A stretch of DNA of 64,000 nt from JAIBJN01 sp963699495. GTDB lineage: Bacteria; Actinomycetota; Thermoleophilia; Gaiellales; Gaiellaceae. Shown here piece after piece: positions 34,601 through 43,027 of the stretch (its first letter is position 1; each line of letters starts with the position of its first letter). Under the pieces are notes generated by a model. It ran no database searches and was not told the DNA's origin. It worked only from the letters and a program-made list of their open reading frames with translations. Location: the NCBI GenBank assembly GCA_963699495.1, contig CAVOUB010000005.1:620001-684000 (forward strand), in the 5' to 3' direction. A program made the position numbers and the translations under genes.

Positions 34601-35848
34601 CGGAGCCCGGGTGCCGGCCGCGCTCGTGCCGTCGGAGATGTAGTAGAGGAGCCCGCCGGAGACGTCGAGATAGCCGTCGCCGTTCATGTCGCGATAGGAC
34701 GCGGGCGAGCTCTGCGAGACCGGCTTCTCGTCGGAGAAGTCGTAGTCGTCGTCGAGGTCGACGTACACGGTGTCGTAGACGCCCGCCGTGTTCGGGTCGG
34801 CGACGAGGAACGCCGGCCGCTCGCCGTAGAGGGCGAGCAAGTAGTCGTCCGGATGGCTGCCGAGACGCACGGTCCCGGACTTCGTCCAGTTGGCCGGGAA
34901 GCGGTATTCGTGCGTGTTGAAGCCGTCGGGCGCAGAAAAGTTCCGCGCCGGGCCGGTCCGTGTCGCGAAGGTGACGCGGGCGATGCCGTTCCTCGCGTCG
35001 CGACCTCTCTGGGTGGCCTGCTTCGCCTCGGTCAGCGTGTACCAGGTGAGGCCCTGCTCGACGAACTCCGGAGCGACGAGCCACACGAGCGTCCCGTACG
35101 GGTCGAACGCCTTGGGCCAGCCGTTCCAGCCGTCGTCGGTCGTCCCGGTGTCGGTCGCTCCGCTCCAGGTCTGCCAGGTCCCGAGCAGGTCGGGGTGGCC
35201 GAAGTCGGTGCCGCCGTCGAGCACGCCGACCGTGGTTCCCTCGCCGGCGAAGCCCGCGTTCCAGGCCTCGGCGAACTCGTGCGTCTTCGCGTCGAGGATG
35301 CCGAGCTTCTTGAGGTCGTCGAAGTTCGAGCCCTTGGGCGGGGGCGCCTTGTCGTAGGGCACCTCGCGACCCTGCAGGTGATTGAAGACGCCGGTGCTAC
35401 CGGTTGCCGCCTTGATCTTCTTGGCGGGCCGGGAGCCGGGGACCACGGGAGGGCTGGCCGTGCGGCCGAGCCGGACCAGGTTGACCGAGACGACACCGGG
35501 CTGGCCGGCGAGCTTCACGGACTCTGGCACGCGGAGGTCTCCGACCACGATGGCTGCGCCGTCGATGCTCGCCATGCGGGAGTTGTCGAGCAGCTCCCTC
35601 GCGGCCGAGCCGTCTCCGCGCACGGTGGCGAAAACTGTGACTTCCTTCCTGGATCCCTTCTCGACGAGCGCGCGGAGCTGATCGTCGAGCTTCCGCAAGG
35701 CGCGATCCGACTTGGTGTTGACGTCGAACGGGCGACTCCCAGTCCCGCCCGCCGAACCGCCTGCCCCCGTCGGGAGGAGGAGCAGGGCAATCGCAGCAAG
35801 GGTCAGAGCCGCCAGCGTCCTACGGCTCACGAGGCTTGCGGTGGCCAT
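31688..35848 (-). CDS. Large secreted subtilisin-like (S8) serine protease
   Basis: The 1386-residue product has a signal peptide (about 1-33, basic start then LAALTLAAIALLLLP), a propeptide-like region (45-130) and a subtilase domain with Asp211 (VGVLDGGTD), His447 (EGHGTL) and Ser662 (GGTSRSAP). About 230 residues are inserted between Asp and His, containing a DMNGDGYLD calcium-type loop. The C-terminal 700 residues are beta-rich, with more DxDxDG loops (DADGDY, DIDGDGRLWLDRNGNG) and a pre-peptidase-like end (LPGNDIDLFVLHDG). No sortase or membrane anchor is seen, so it is probably released to digest extracellular protein. ATG 35848 begins the signal peptide. Single gene. Confidence 0.92.
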   Translation of the reverse strand: MATASLVSRRTLAALTLAAIALLLLPTGAGGSAGGTGSRPFDVNTKSDRALRKLDDQLRALVEKGSRKEVTVFATVRGDGSAARELLDNSRMASIDGAAIVVGDLRVPESVKLAGQPGVVSVNLVRLGRTASPPVVPGSRPAKKIKAATGSTGVFNHLQGREVPYDKAPPPKGSNFDDLKKLGILDAKTHEFAEAWNAGFAGEGTTVGVLDGGTDFGHPDLLGTWQTWSGATDTGTTDDGWNGWPKAFDPYGTLVWLVAPEFVEQGLTWYTLTEAKQATQRGRDARNGIARVTFATRTGPARNFSAPDGFNTHEYRFPANWTKSGTVRLGSHPDDYLLALYGERPAFLVADPNTAGVYDTVYVDLDDDYDFSDEKPVSQSSPASYRDMNGDGYLDVSGGLLYYISDGTSAAGTRAPGGMLTFGLSIRAASGQLLAWTGDYDPGIEGHGTLTASNVVGQGVINGLAPCFQDLGGAAGAQPCGHGRKSGGTYPGAVIGGAPKAKLAPFGDIYFSFDFSTQFGYLLSTRNGVDVTTNSYGDSSVDNDGFDAASQEADIWHLGSRTTPVFSTGNGAPGYGTTAPPSPLSGIKVGASTQFGGTGWDSIANESQIVDDDVMVWSNRGPGATGSPGLDVVADGAFSAGDSTLNSVLDGQVAWETWGGTSRSAPVAGAATALVYQAYRSTHPGALPANFWARSKAFLKSSADDLGYDSWTQGSGSVDAGRAVQVAAGTGGASVSPTEWRAGDYRGAEWGVFTHTMSPGESDTQSFVLSGGGTWNVSDRYLTRTDSKTVSFTSEPLAQESEYNFNAPDYLMDISDLVRSHPDADLMVVHANYPHSQFDADGDYVADQSWRLLTYNWTDIDGDGRLWLDRNGNGVVNHKQKSSSSNIDGNLDINFRAADMDEFEYVRLMYHRPGANTLQSFVRDPNGRMADGVYLGLQHPDRDPAIQTTDFKIQIDFYENVDWPWVTTPSTASGGFSASINVPAGTPYGMYDGAVVLENGGDHIVVPVSVAVAADVPQDATGKITGNLRFGGADVASAQSNMLYNNGAVFGANDWTWREESGDWRFFFMDVGKAPPAGTLFLTDTVWDDPAPYTDLDTLIFGRSENVYQVSGSTSPIYAPYILGTVGASARTYLGSGTWAFNTATGGAEELVTAPAQEGLHAVVQHQVGFDGDKFYVPFESHVGAASVSPTAVVQATSIDSGSFDVTFEATLDLPGLTAAGYGLSQPTTTIETAQQDDQNDPASASVKKTVVISHASRAVFETHLPGNDIDLFVLHDGQVVGSSLTAAGDERVELVLPPDGTYEVWVHGFSVTGTPTFPLTINIVEGTDLTVTGLPSGPLPANTPVTIHVTYAKTMTSGQDYFGELLIGPPAAPAALSVPVTIHRN

Positions 35849-35961
35849 GTTTCACCTTCCCCTGTGGTTTCCCGGGTGAACGCGCCGCCCGGCGTGGCGG
35901 CGATCACGGTTGTGGCGGGGATGCTGCGCCCGGCCACGTCGTTTGTCAACCCGGCCTCGGG

Positions 35962-37284
35962 CTAGTGGGGGCGCGCCATCGCGCGGTAGTCGAGCGCCTT
36001 GTCGAGCGTCTCCTCGTCGACGCCCGCCTCGCGCGCGACCTCACGAAGCGACCTGCCGGAGCTCGCCGCTTCCTTGACGATCTCGCTCGCCTTGTCGTAA
36101 CCGATGTACGGGTTGAGCGCCGTCGCGGCGGAGAGGGTGAGCTCCGCGTAGCGCTCGAGCGTCTCCGCGTTCGCCACGAGCCCGTCGACGCACTTCTCGG
36201 CGAGCAGCCGGGACGCGGCTGCGAGAAGCCCGATCGACTCGAGGAGGTTACGGGCCATCATCGGCACGAAGACGTTCAGCTCGAAGTGGCCCTGGAGCCC
36301 GCCGACCGTGATCGCGGCATCGTTGCCGATCACTTGGGCGGCGACCTGGGTGACGACCTCCGGGATGACCGGATTGACCTTGCCGGGCATGATCGAGCTG
36401 CCCTTCTGCAGCTCGGGCAGCGCGATCTCGGCCAGGCCGGCGCGCGGGCCGGACCCCATGAGCCGGAGGTCGTTCGCGATCTTGGTCAGGGAGACCGCAA
36501 CGGTCTTGAGCGCGCCTGAGGCCTCGACCAGCGCGTCCCGAGCGGCCTGGGCTTCGAACGGGTCGGCCGGGGGGAGAATGGTCAGGCCGGTGTCGGCGGA
36601 GAGCCGTGCCCGCACGCGCTCGGCGAACTCCGGATGCGTGTTCAGGCCCGTGCCGGTCGCCGTCCCGCCCAGCGGAAGCTGCCCGACGCGGCCGAGCGTG
36701 GACTCGACGCGCGCGATCCCCTGGCGGACCTGCGCCGTGTAGCCGCCGAACTCCTGGCCGAGCGTCACCGGGACCGCGTCCATCAGGTGCGTCCGGCCCG
36801 ACTTCACCAGGTCGGCGAACTCTTCCGCCTTGCGCTCGAGCGCCGCCGCCAGAGTGGCGAGGCTCGGGATCAGGTCGTTGACGAGCTGGTCGAGTGCCGC
36901 GAGATGGACCGCCGAGGGGAAGACGTCGTTCGACGACTGCCCCATGTTCACGTCGTCGTTCGCGTGCACGCCCTCGCCGGCCAGTGAGGCGATCACCTCG
37001 TTCGCGTTCGTGTTCGAGGACGTGCCCGAGCCCGTCTGGAAGACGTCGATCGGGAACTGGTCGTCGAACTCGCCCGCTGCGACACGATCGGCCGCACGCG
37101 CGATCCGGTCGGCCTTGTCCGCGTCGAGGAGCCCGAGGTCGGCGTTGACGCGGGCCGCGGCCGCCTTGACGCGGCCGAGCCAGCGCACGACGGAGACGGG
37201 AATCGGCTCGCCGGAGACGGGGAAGTTCTCGACCGCCTTCCGGGTCTCGCCTCCCCAGAGCTCTCTGGGCGCGGTCTCGCTCAC
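35962..37284 (-). CDS. fumC: Fumarate hydratase class II (FumC)
   Basis: The 440-residue member of the fumarase/aspartase superfamily has the signature GSSIMPGKVNP, an SGRTHLMDAVPVTLGQEF segment with the catalytic His, and QTGSGTSSNTNANEV. It interconverts fumarate and malate in the TCA cycle, which feeds NADH to the complex I encoded nearby. GTG 37284 begins at SETAPRELWGGET, the usual fumarase N-terminus. No operon partner. Confidence 0.92.
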   Translation of the reverse strand: MSETAPRELWGGETRKAVENFPVSGEPIPVSVVRWLGRVKAAAARVNADLGLLDADKADRIARAADRVAAGEFDDQFPIDVFQTGSGTSSNTNANEVIASLAGEGVHANDDVNMGQSSNDVFPSAVHLAALDQLVNDLIPSLATLAAALERKAEEFADLVKSGRTHLMDAVPVTLGQEFGGYTAQVRQGIARVESTLGRVGQLPLGGTATGTGLNTHPEFAERVRARLSADTGLTILPPADPFEAQAARDALVEASGALKTVAVSLTKIANDLRLMGSGPRAGLAEIALPELQKGSSIMPGKVNPVIPEVVTQVAAQVIGNDAAITVGGLQGHFELNVFVPMMARNLLESIGLLAAASRLLAEKCVDGLVANAETLERYAELTLSAATALNPYIGYDKASEIVKEAASSGRSLREVAREAGVDEETLDKALDYRAMARPH

Positions 37285-37424
37285 TCCTCGGAGTCTAGTC
37301 AGAGCCGGCCGAGGGTCGGCGCCGGACTTGCGGTGAAACACGCATGGCCGATCGTGGCGCCCGCCGATGCCCGGACGCGCCGTTCCCGAGAGCATGGGAG
37401 TCGAACGACGAACGGAGGCGCCAC

Positions 37425-38513
37425 ATGAAGGCACTGACCTATGGCGGGCCCGGGGTGAGGACGTGGGAGACCGTTCCCGACCCGGCCGTCCAAGAGCCCA
37501 CCGACGTGGTCGTCGAGATCCGCTCCTCCACCATCTGCGGGACCGACCTCCACATCCTCAAGGGCGACGTCCCGACCGTCGAGCCCGGGCGGATCCTGGG
37601 CCACGAGGCGGTGGGCACGGTCGTCGCGGCCGGCCCAGCGGTCACGACTGTGGCCGAGGGCGATCGCGTCCTCGTCTCCTGCATCACTGCCTGCGGGCGC
37701 TGCTCCTTCTGCCGCGAGGGCCACTACGGCCTGTGCGTCGGCGGAGGGGGCTGGATCCTCGGGCACCTGATCGACGGGCTCCAGGCCGAGTACGCGCGCG
37801 TTCCCTTCGCGGACACGTCCGTTTACCCGGTTCCCGAGACGCTGACCGACGAGCAAGTGCTGTTCCTCGCCGACATCCTCCCGACGGCGTTCGAGGTCGG
37901 GGTCCTGAACGGCCAGGTCCGGCCGGGCGACACGGTCGCCGTCGTCGGGGCCGGCCCCATCGGCCTCGCGGCGATCATGACCGCCGGGCTCTTCACGCCC
38001 GGGCGCATGATCGCCGTCGACCTCGCCGACGCGAGGCTCGAGCTGGCGGCTGCCTTCGGCGCGGACGTGACGATCAACAACGGCTCCGAGAACGCCGTCG
38101 ACCTCGTGCTGGAGCTGACCGGAGGCCTCGGTGCCGACGTCGCCATCGAGGCGTGCGGCGTCCCGGAGACGTTCGAGCTCTGCACCGAGCTGATCCGCCC
38201 CGGAGGGCGGGTGGCGAACGTCGGCGTCCACGGACACGCGGTCACGCTCCACCTGGAGAAGCTGTGGATCCGGGACGTCGCGATCACCACCGGCCTCGTG
38301 GACACGTTCACGACCCCGCAGCTCCTGCGGCTGATCGAGGGCGGCCGGCTGGATCCGACGGTGTTCGCAACGCATCGCTTCCCGCTCGGAGAGACGATGG
38401 AGGCCTACGACGTCTTCGCGGCGGCCGCGGAGACGCAGGCGCTGAAGGTCGTGCTCGAGGGCGAGCGAGCCGGCAAGGAAAGCCCGGCGATCCTCGCAGC
38501 CTCGACCGCCTGA
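37425..38513 (+). CDS. Zinc-dependent medium-chain alcohol dehydrogenase
   Basis: The 362-residue MDR enzyme has catalytic Zn ligands CGTDLH and GHEAVG, structural Zn Cys in CGRCSFCREGHYGLC and a Rossmann motif VVGAGPIGLAA. Asp in AVDLADARL suggests NAD over NADP. It oxidises an alcohol or reduces an aldehyde in the cytosol; substrate unknown. A GGAGG site lies 7 bases before ATG 37425. Confidence 0.92.
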   Translation: MKALTYGGPGVRTWETVPDPAVQEPTDVVVEIRSSTICGTDLHILKGDVPTVEPGRILGHEAVGTVVAAGPAVTTVAEGDRVLVSCITACGRCSFCREGHYGLCVGGGGWILGHLIDGLQAEYARVPFADTSVYPVPETLTDEQVLFLADILPTAFEVGVLNGQVRPGDTVAVVGAGPIGLAAIMTAGLFTPGRMIAVDLADARLELAAAFGADVTINNGSENAVDLVLELTGGLGADVAIEACGVPETFELCTELIRPGGRVANVGVHGHAVTLHLEKLWIRDVAITTGLVDTFTTPQLLRLIEGGRLDPTVFATHRFPLGETMEAYDVFAAAAETQALKVVLEGERAGKESPAILAASTA

Positions 38514-38525
38514 GGATCACGGAAC

Positions 38526-38552
38526 GGGCCGGGCGCACCAGGCGCCCGGCCC
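38526..38552 (+). terminator. Terminator hairpin after the alcohol dehydrogenase gene
   Basis: Perfect 11-base arms (GGGCCGGGCGC at 38526-38536, GCGCCCGGCCC at 38542-38552) with a 5-base loop, 13 bases after the TGA. It lies between convergent genes and may act in both directions. Confidence 0.75.
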
Positions 38553-38621
38553 CGCCCGCACGCTTAGGAAGGTTTGGCGGAACGTCGCTCGACGGCACAG
38601 CGCACGTTTCGTCAAGCCCTC

Positions 38622-39632
38622 CTAGTCGGTCGAGTACTTCGGCTGGACCTTCTCGCCGCGGATCTTCGCGACCGCCTGGTTGGCGGCCACCGCGGCCTCG
38701 CCGAAGCCGACCGAGATCAAGGTGATCTTGCCCTCGTAGCCGGCCACGTCGCCGGCCGCGTAGACGGACGGGAGCGTGGTCTCCATCGACGACGGGTCGA
38801 CCTGAACCTGCCGCTTTCCGTGCAGCTCGAGGCCCCAGTCGGCGATCGAGCCGAGGTGGGAGTGGAAGCCGAGGAGCGTGATCAGCGCGTCGCACTCGAC
38901 CTCGTAGGTCTGGCCGGTCGCAGTGTCCTCGAGCGTCACCGCCTCCATCTCGCCGTCGCCCCGGACACCGCGCACCTCGGCGGGGATGCAGATCCGGACG
39001 GCGCCCTTCTCCTCCAGCTCACGCGCCTCCTTGACCGACGTCTCGAGCGCCCTGAATCGGTCGCGCCGGTGAACGAGGGTGATCGGAAGCCGCGCCGTGT
39101 CCTGCAGGCCGAGCGTCCAGTCGAGCGCCGAGTCGCCGCCCCCGACGATGACGCAGGTCTTGTCGCGGAAGACCTCCTTCCGGCGGACGAAGTAATGGAG
39201 CCCGCGTCCCTCCCAGTCGTCGATGTCGTCGATCTCGAGCTTGCGGGGCTCGAAGGCCCCGTGCCCGGCGGTGACGATCAGCATCCGCGTGGGGAAGGCC
39301 TCGCCCTGGTGCGTCGTCAGGATCAGGTGCTCCTCGCCGTTCGCGCCGACCCGCTGGAGCTCCTTCACCTCTTGGTCGAGGAAGACCTCGGCGCCGAACT
39401 GCAGCCCCTGCTCGATGCAGAGATCGACGAGGTCCTGACCCTGGATCTTGGGGTGGCCCGCGACGTCGTAGAGGTGCTTCTCGGGGTAGACGGCTGCGAC
39501 CTGGCCGCCGAGCTGGCCGAGGCTCTCGACGATCCGCACGGACGCATCTCGATGGCCGGCGTAGTACGCGGCCGCAAGTCCGACGGGGCCGGCGCCGATG
39601 ATCGTGATGTCGACGACGTGATGCTCGCTCAC
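38622..39632 (-). CDS. Ferredoxin--NADP reductase, thioredoxin-reductase type
   Basis: The 336-residue FAD/NADP flavoprotein has GAGPVGLAAAYYA (FAD), GGGDSALDW (NADP) and VYAAGDVAGY. It resembles thioredoxin reductase but lacks the CxxC disulfide, as in YumC-type ferredoxin-NADP reductases. It would pass electrons between NADPH and ferredoxin in the cytosol. It is followed upstream on the same strand by the ErpA-like gene, 39 bases away, so both may serve Fe-S supply. Confidence 0.9.
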   Translation of the reverse strand: MSEHHVVDITIIGAGPVGLAAAYYAGHRDASVRIVESLGQLGGQVAAVYPEKHLYDVAGHPKIQGQDLVDLCIEQGLQFGAEVFLDQEVKELQRVGANGEEHLILTTHQGEAFPTRMLIVTAGHGAFEPRKLEIDDIDDWEGRGLHYFVRRKEVFRDKTCVIVGGGDSALDWTLGLQDTARLPITLVHRRDRFRALETSVKEARELEEKGAVRICIPAEVRGVRGDGEMEAVTLEDTATGQTYEVECDALITLLGFHSHLGSIADWGLELHGKRQVQVDPSSMETTLPSVYAAGDVAGYEGKITLISVGFGEAAVAANQAVAKIRGEKVQPKYSTD

Positions 39633-39671
39633 AGCGGCCCTAGGGTAGCGACGAGAGGGCTGCGGCTCGAC

Positions 39672-40070
39672 TCAGTGAGAGCAACCCGCGCCGCAACCGC
39701 TGCCGCCGGCGTGAGCGTGGGCAGGCTCGCCGCCCGCCTCGTCCTTCGCCTGGAAGGAGGAGCCGCAGCCGCAGGCCGCCTGCACGTTCGGGTTGTTGAT
39801 CGCGAAGCCCGCGCCCATGAGGGCGTCGACGAAGTCGATCTCGGAGCCGACGAGGTACGGGGCGCTGAACGGATCGACGACCACACGGACGCCGTGCATC
39901 TCGACCTCGTTGTCCCCGTCCTGCGGCCCCCGGTCGAAGCCGAGCGCGTACTGGAAGCCCGAGCAACCTCCGCCCTGGACGGCGATCCGGAGCACGCTGA
40001 TCTCGCCCTCCGGCTCCTGCGCCATCAGCTCTTTGATCTTGGCGGCGGCGTTCTCGGTGACGGTGACCAT
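39672..40070 (-). CDS. A-type Fe-S cluster insertion protein (ErpA/IscA-like) with a Cys/His tail
   Basis: The 132-residue product has A-type carrier Cys residues Cys36 (GGGCSGF), Cys100 and Cys102 (CGCGSSF). After the canonical end, about 25 extra residues contain HAHAGGSGCGAGCSH, adding Cys126, Cys130 and three His. It delivers Fe-S clusters, fitting its place beside the nuo operon. ATG 40070 gives MVTVTENAAAKI; an earlier in-frame start is non-conserved. Confidence 0.9.
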   Translation of the reverse strand: MVTVTENAAAKIKELMAQEPEGEISVLRIAVQGGGCSGFQYALGFDRGPQDGDNEVEMHGVRVVVDPFSAPYLVGSEIDFVDALMGAGFAINNPNVQAACGCGSSFQAKDEAGGEPAHAHAGGSGCGAGCSH

Positions 40071-40119
40071 GCCGATCTGAGTGTAGCAACGGCCTCCGCT
40101 GCGCCAAACCCCCCGACTT

Positions 40120-40135
40120 TGTGACACTCGTCGCA
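40120..40135 (+). promoter_or_regulatory. CRP-like imperfect palindrome upstream of nuoA
   Basis: TGTGA (40120-40124), 6 bases, then TCGCA (40131-40135), one change from the CRP consensus TGTGA-N6-TCACA. It is 65 bases upstream of the nuoA start, in the gap between divergent genes. One such match could occur by chance; binding is not shown. Confidence 0.25.
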
Positions 40136-40199
40136 CCTCTCCACACGAGGCGCAGAGCCAGTTTCCGTGCGTCCGCGCAGACTGCTTGTGAGCGCTAGG

Positions 40200-40595
40200 A
40201 TGCCAAGCGTGCAGGCCGTGCTCCTCGCCGCGCTTGACGACTGGTTCCCGTTCCTCGTCTACGCGCTCTTCGCGGCGGCGATTCCGGCGTCGATGCTGTT
40301 CTTCTCGTTCGCGCTCTCGACCCGGCGGAAGCAGCCGCCGCCGCGCACCCAGCGCATGCCGTTCGAGTCGGGCGTCTCGACCGGCCCTCCGAAGCAGCAG
40401 CGCTTCACGGTCAGCTTCTACCTGACGGCGATGCTCTTCATCGTCTTCGACATCGAGATCGTCTTCCTCTACCCGGTCGCCGTCGTGCTCGACGAGGTGG
40501 GCAAGTTCGCGCTGGCGGAGTTCGGGTTCTTCATCGCGATCCTCGCGATCGCCTACGTGTACGTCTGGAAGCGGGGTGCGCTCGAGTGGCGGTGA
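40200..40595 (+). CDS. nuoA: NADH-quinone oxidoreductase subunit A
   Basis: The 131-residue membrane subunit has three membrane helices and the conserved MPFESGV loop and FDIEIVFLYP segment of the second helix. It lies at the junction of the membrane and peripheral arms near the quinone site. ATG 40200 is preferred to an earlier GTG because it gives a usual length. It overlaps nuoB by 10 bases and begins the nuo operon. Confidence 0.96.
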   Translation: MPSVQAVLLAALDDWFPFLVYALFAAAIPASMLFFSFALSTRRKQPPPRTQRMPFESGVSTGPPKQQRFTVSFYLTAMLFIVFDIEIVFLYPVAVVLDEVGKFALAEFGFFIAILAIAYVYVWKRGALEWR

Positions 40596-41173
40596 AGAAG
40601 AAGCGCCTGGCCGACTACGGACTCCAGTCCGAGCGGACGCTCATGCAGGGCAAGGGCCCCGGCGTCTTCGAGCAGGAGCTCGGCGCTGACGAGCTCGCGG
40701 AGCGCCTGGGCCTGACGACCGTCCAGAAGGCGGTCGCGTGGGCACAGAGCTACTCGATCTGGCCCGACACGTTCGGGCTCGCCTGCTGCGCGATCGAGAT
40801 GATGTCAATCGTCTCCTCGCGCTACGACGTCGCGCGCTTCGGCGCCGAGGTGTTCCGCTCCTCGCCGCGCCAGGCCGACCTGCTGATCGTCTCCGGGCGC
40901 GTCTCGCACAAGATGACGCAGCCACTGCGCGAGATCTACGACCAGATGCTCATGCCGAAGTGGGTCATCGCCATGGGCGCCTGCTCCAGCTCCGGCGGGA
41001 TGTTCAACAACTACGCGATCCTCCAGGGAGTCGACAAGATCGTCCCCGTCGACATCCACGTGCCGGGTTGCCCGCCGCGGCCTGAAGCGCTCCTCGAAGG
41101 GATCGTGCGGCTGCAGGAGAAGATCCACGCCGGAGTCCCGCCCGCCTACGAGATCCGTGGGGTCGCGGAGTGA
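40586..41173 (+). CDS. nuoB: NADH-quinone oxidoreductase subunit B
   Basis: The 195-residue peripheral subunit holds the terminal cluster N2. Ligands are the tandem Cys67-Cys68 (LACCAIEM), Cys133 (GACSSSGG) and Cys162 (PGCPPRPE). It passes electrons to menaquinone. GTG start inside nuoA; its stop overlaps the nuoC GTG (GTGA). Confidence 0.97.
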   Translation: MAVKKKRLADYGLQSERTLMQGKGPGVFEQELGADELAERLGLTTVQKAVAWAQSYSIWPDTFGLACCAIEMMSIVSSRYDVARFGAEVFRSSPRQADLLIVSGRVSHKMTQPLREIYDQMLMPKWVIAMGACSSSGGMFNNYAILQGVDKIVPVDIHVPGCPPRPEALLEGIVRLQEKIHAGVPPAYEIRGVAE

Positions 41174-41727
41174 CGGGCTTCTCGGGGCTACCGGGGCTCG
41201 TCGAGGAGCGCGCGGGGCACGGCGAGACCACCGTGGTCGTCGAGCGCGAGCAGCTGCTGGAAGCCGCGTACTGGCTCCGCGACGAGGCCGGCTTCAACTT
41301 CCTCTCCGACGTTGCAGCGGCCGACTACCTCGGCTGGAACGAGCGGCAAGTCGCCGGCTACTGGGGCGACCCGCGCGGACGGGATATCAACAACCCGGGT
41401 TCCTGGGGGCTCCCACATCGGCCGGCGCCCAAGCCGCGACGCTTCTCGGTCTCGTACCACCTGCTCAAGCTCGAGTCGGGCGCCCGGGAGGCACCGCGCC
41501 TCCGACTCCAGGTCTGGTGCGAGGACGGTGACACGCTCCCGAGCCTGGTACCGGTCTGGCCGACCGCCGACTGGCACGAGCGTGAGGCCTGGGACATGAT
41601 GGGCATCCCCTTCGAAGGCCATCCGAACCTCGCCCGCCTGCTCATGGAGGACGACTGGGAGGGCCACCCGCTCCGCAAGGACTATCCGCTCGGCGGCGAG
41701 CCGGTGCGCTTCTCGGGCGAGGACTAG
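41170..41727 (+). CDS. nuoC: NADH-quinone oxidoreductase subunit C
   Basis: The 185-residue 30-kDa subunit has the signature ADWHEREAWDMMGIPFEGHP and the C-terminal DWEGHPLRKDYPLGGEPV. It is a structural part of the quinone-binding module and separate from NuoD here. A short insert (GDPRGRDINNPGSWG) lies in the middle. 37 bases separate it from nuoD, the largest early gap. Confidence 0.95.
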   Translation: MTGFSGLPGLVEERAGHGETTVVVEREQLLEAAYWLRDEAGFNFLSDVAAADYLGWNERQVAGYWGDPRGRDINNPGSWGLPHRPAPKPRRFSVSYHLLKLESGAREAPRLRLQVWCEDGDTLPSLVPVWPTADWHEREAWDMMGIPFEGHPNLARLLMEDDWEGHPLRKDYPLGGEPVRFSGED

Positions 41728-41764
41728 TGCCCGTTCAGGTGATCCAGCCCCGGGAGGGGCACTA

Positions 41765-43027
41765 ATGGCGACCGCCGAGCCCAGGACCGCGATCTACGAA
41801 GTGACCCGTATCCCTTCCCCGATCCCGACCGTGCTGCAGGTCGATCCGGCGCTGCGCGAGGAGGGGGACATCCTCGAGGTCAACTTCGGCCCGAACCACC
41901 CGTCGACGCACGGCGTGCTCCGCCTGATCGTCGAGCTGAACGGGGAGCGGGTCGTCGGCCTCCAGGCCGTCGTCGGCTACCTGCACACCGGCTTCGAGAA
42001 GAACATGGAGCACAAGACCTGGTGGAAGGCGATCACGTACCCGGAGCGGATCGACTACGTCTCCTTCCAGAACAACGAGCTCGTCTTCGTGCTGGCGATC
42101 GAGAAGCTGCTCGGAATCGAGCCGCCGCCGAAGGCCCAGTGGATGCGCATGCTCCTCTGCGAGCTCAACCGCATCCACTCGCATCTCGTCTGGCTGGGGA
42201 CGGCGGCGCTCGAGCTCGGGGCCATCTCGATGTTCTGGTACTGCTTCCGCGAGCGCGACGCCATCCTCGACCTCTTCGAGCTGGTCACCGGCGTGCGCAT
42301 GCACACGCGCTACTTCCAGGCAGGCGGTCTCGCCGAGGACATCCCGGTCGGCTTCTACGACGAGTGCCGCGCCTTCGCCGACACGATGCAGAAGCGCGTG
42401 GACGAGTACGAGGCCCTTCTCTCCGGCCAGGCGATCTGGCTCGAGCGGACGAAGGGCATCGGGCTCCTGTCGGCAGCGGACGCGATCGCGCTCGGCCAGT
42501 CGGGCCCGGTGCTGCGCGCGTCAGGCGTCGACTGGGATCTCCGGAAGATGCAGCCGTACCTGGTCTACGACCAGGTCGACTTCGACGTTCCCGTGTACCA
42601 GGCCGGCGACGTCTACGACCGGTACAAGGTGCACATGGACGAGATGCGCCAGTCGACGCGCATCGTCCAGCAGGCGGTCGAGGGCATGCCGGAAGGGCCG
42701 TGGATCGTGGACGACCGCAAGATCGTCCTCCCGCCGCGGAACGAGCTGCACACCTCGATGGAGAGCCTGATCCACCACTTCAAGCTCGTGACCGAGGGTT
42801 ACCGCGTCCCCGAGGGCGAGGTCTACGTCACCATCGAGTCGCCGCGTGGCGAGCTCGGCTGCTACCTCGTCTCGGACGGAGGCTCCAAGCCGTGGCGCGT
42901 GAAGTTCCGCGCCCCGTCCTTCGTCGCCCTCGAGGCGACGGCGACGTGCATGAGCGATGCCCTCGTCGCCGACCTGATCGCCATCGTCGGTTCGCTCGAC
43001 ACGGTCATGGGTGAGGTGGACCGGTGA
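41765..43027 (+). CDS. nuoD: NADH-quinone oxidoreductase subunit D
   Basis: The 420-residue 49-kDa subunit has the quinone-site loop NFGPNHPSTHGVLR, then GYLHTGFEKNMEHKTW, and the C-terminal PSFVALEA. Together with NuoB it forms the quinone cavity. A GGGAGG site lies a few bases before ATG 41765. It overlaps nuoE by four bases. Confidence 0.97.
   Translation: MATAEPRTAIYEVTRIPSPIPTVLQVDPALREEGDILEVNFGPNHPSTHGVLRLIVELNGERVVGLQAVVGYLHTGFEKNMEHKTWWKAITYPERIDYVSFQNNELVFVLAIEKLLGIEPPPKAQWMRMLLCELNRIHSHLVWLGTAALELGAISMFWYCFRERDAILDLFELVTGVRMHTRYFQAGGLAEDIPVGFYDECRAFADTMQKRVDEYEALLSGQAIWLERTKGIGLLSAADAIALGQSGPVLRASGVDWDLRKMQPYLVYDQVDFDVPVYQAGDVYDRYKVHMDEMRQSTRIVQQAVEGMPEGPWIVDDRKIVLPPRNELHTSMESLIHHFKLVTEGYRVPEGEVYVTIESPRGELGCYLVSDGGSKPWRVKFRAPSFVALEATATCMSDALVADLIAIVGSLDTVMGEVDR

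Noticed and set aside
31628..35965. Long plus-strand open frame of about 1445 codons
   Set aside because: It is exactly antisense to the subtilase gene, whose signal peptide and catalytic triad are clear; composition is that of a shadow frame.
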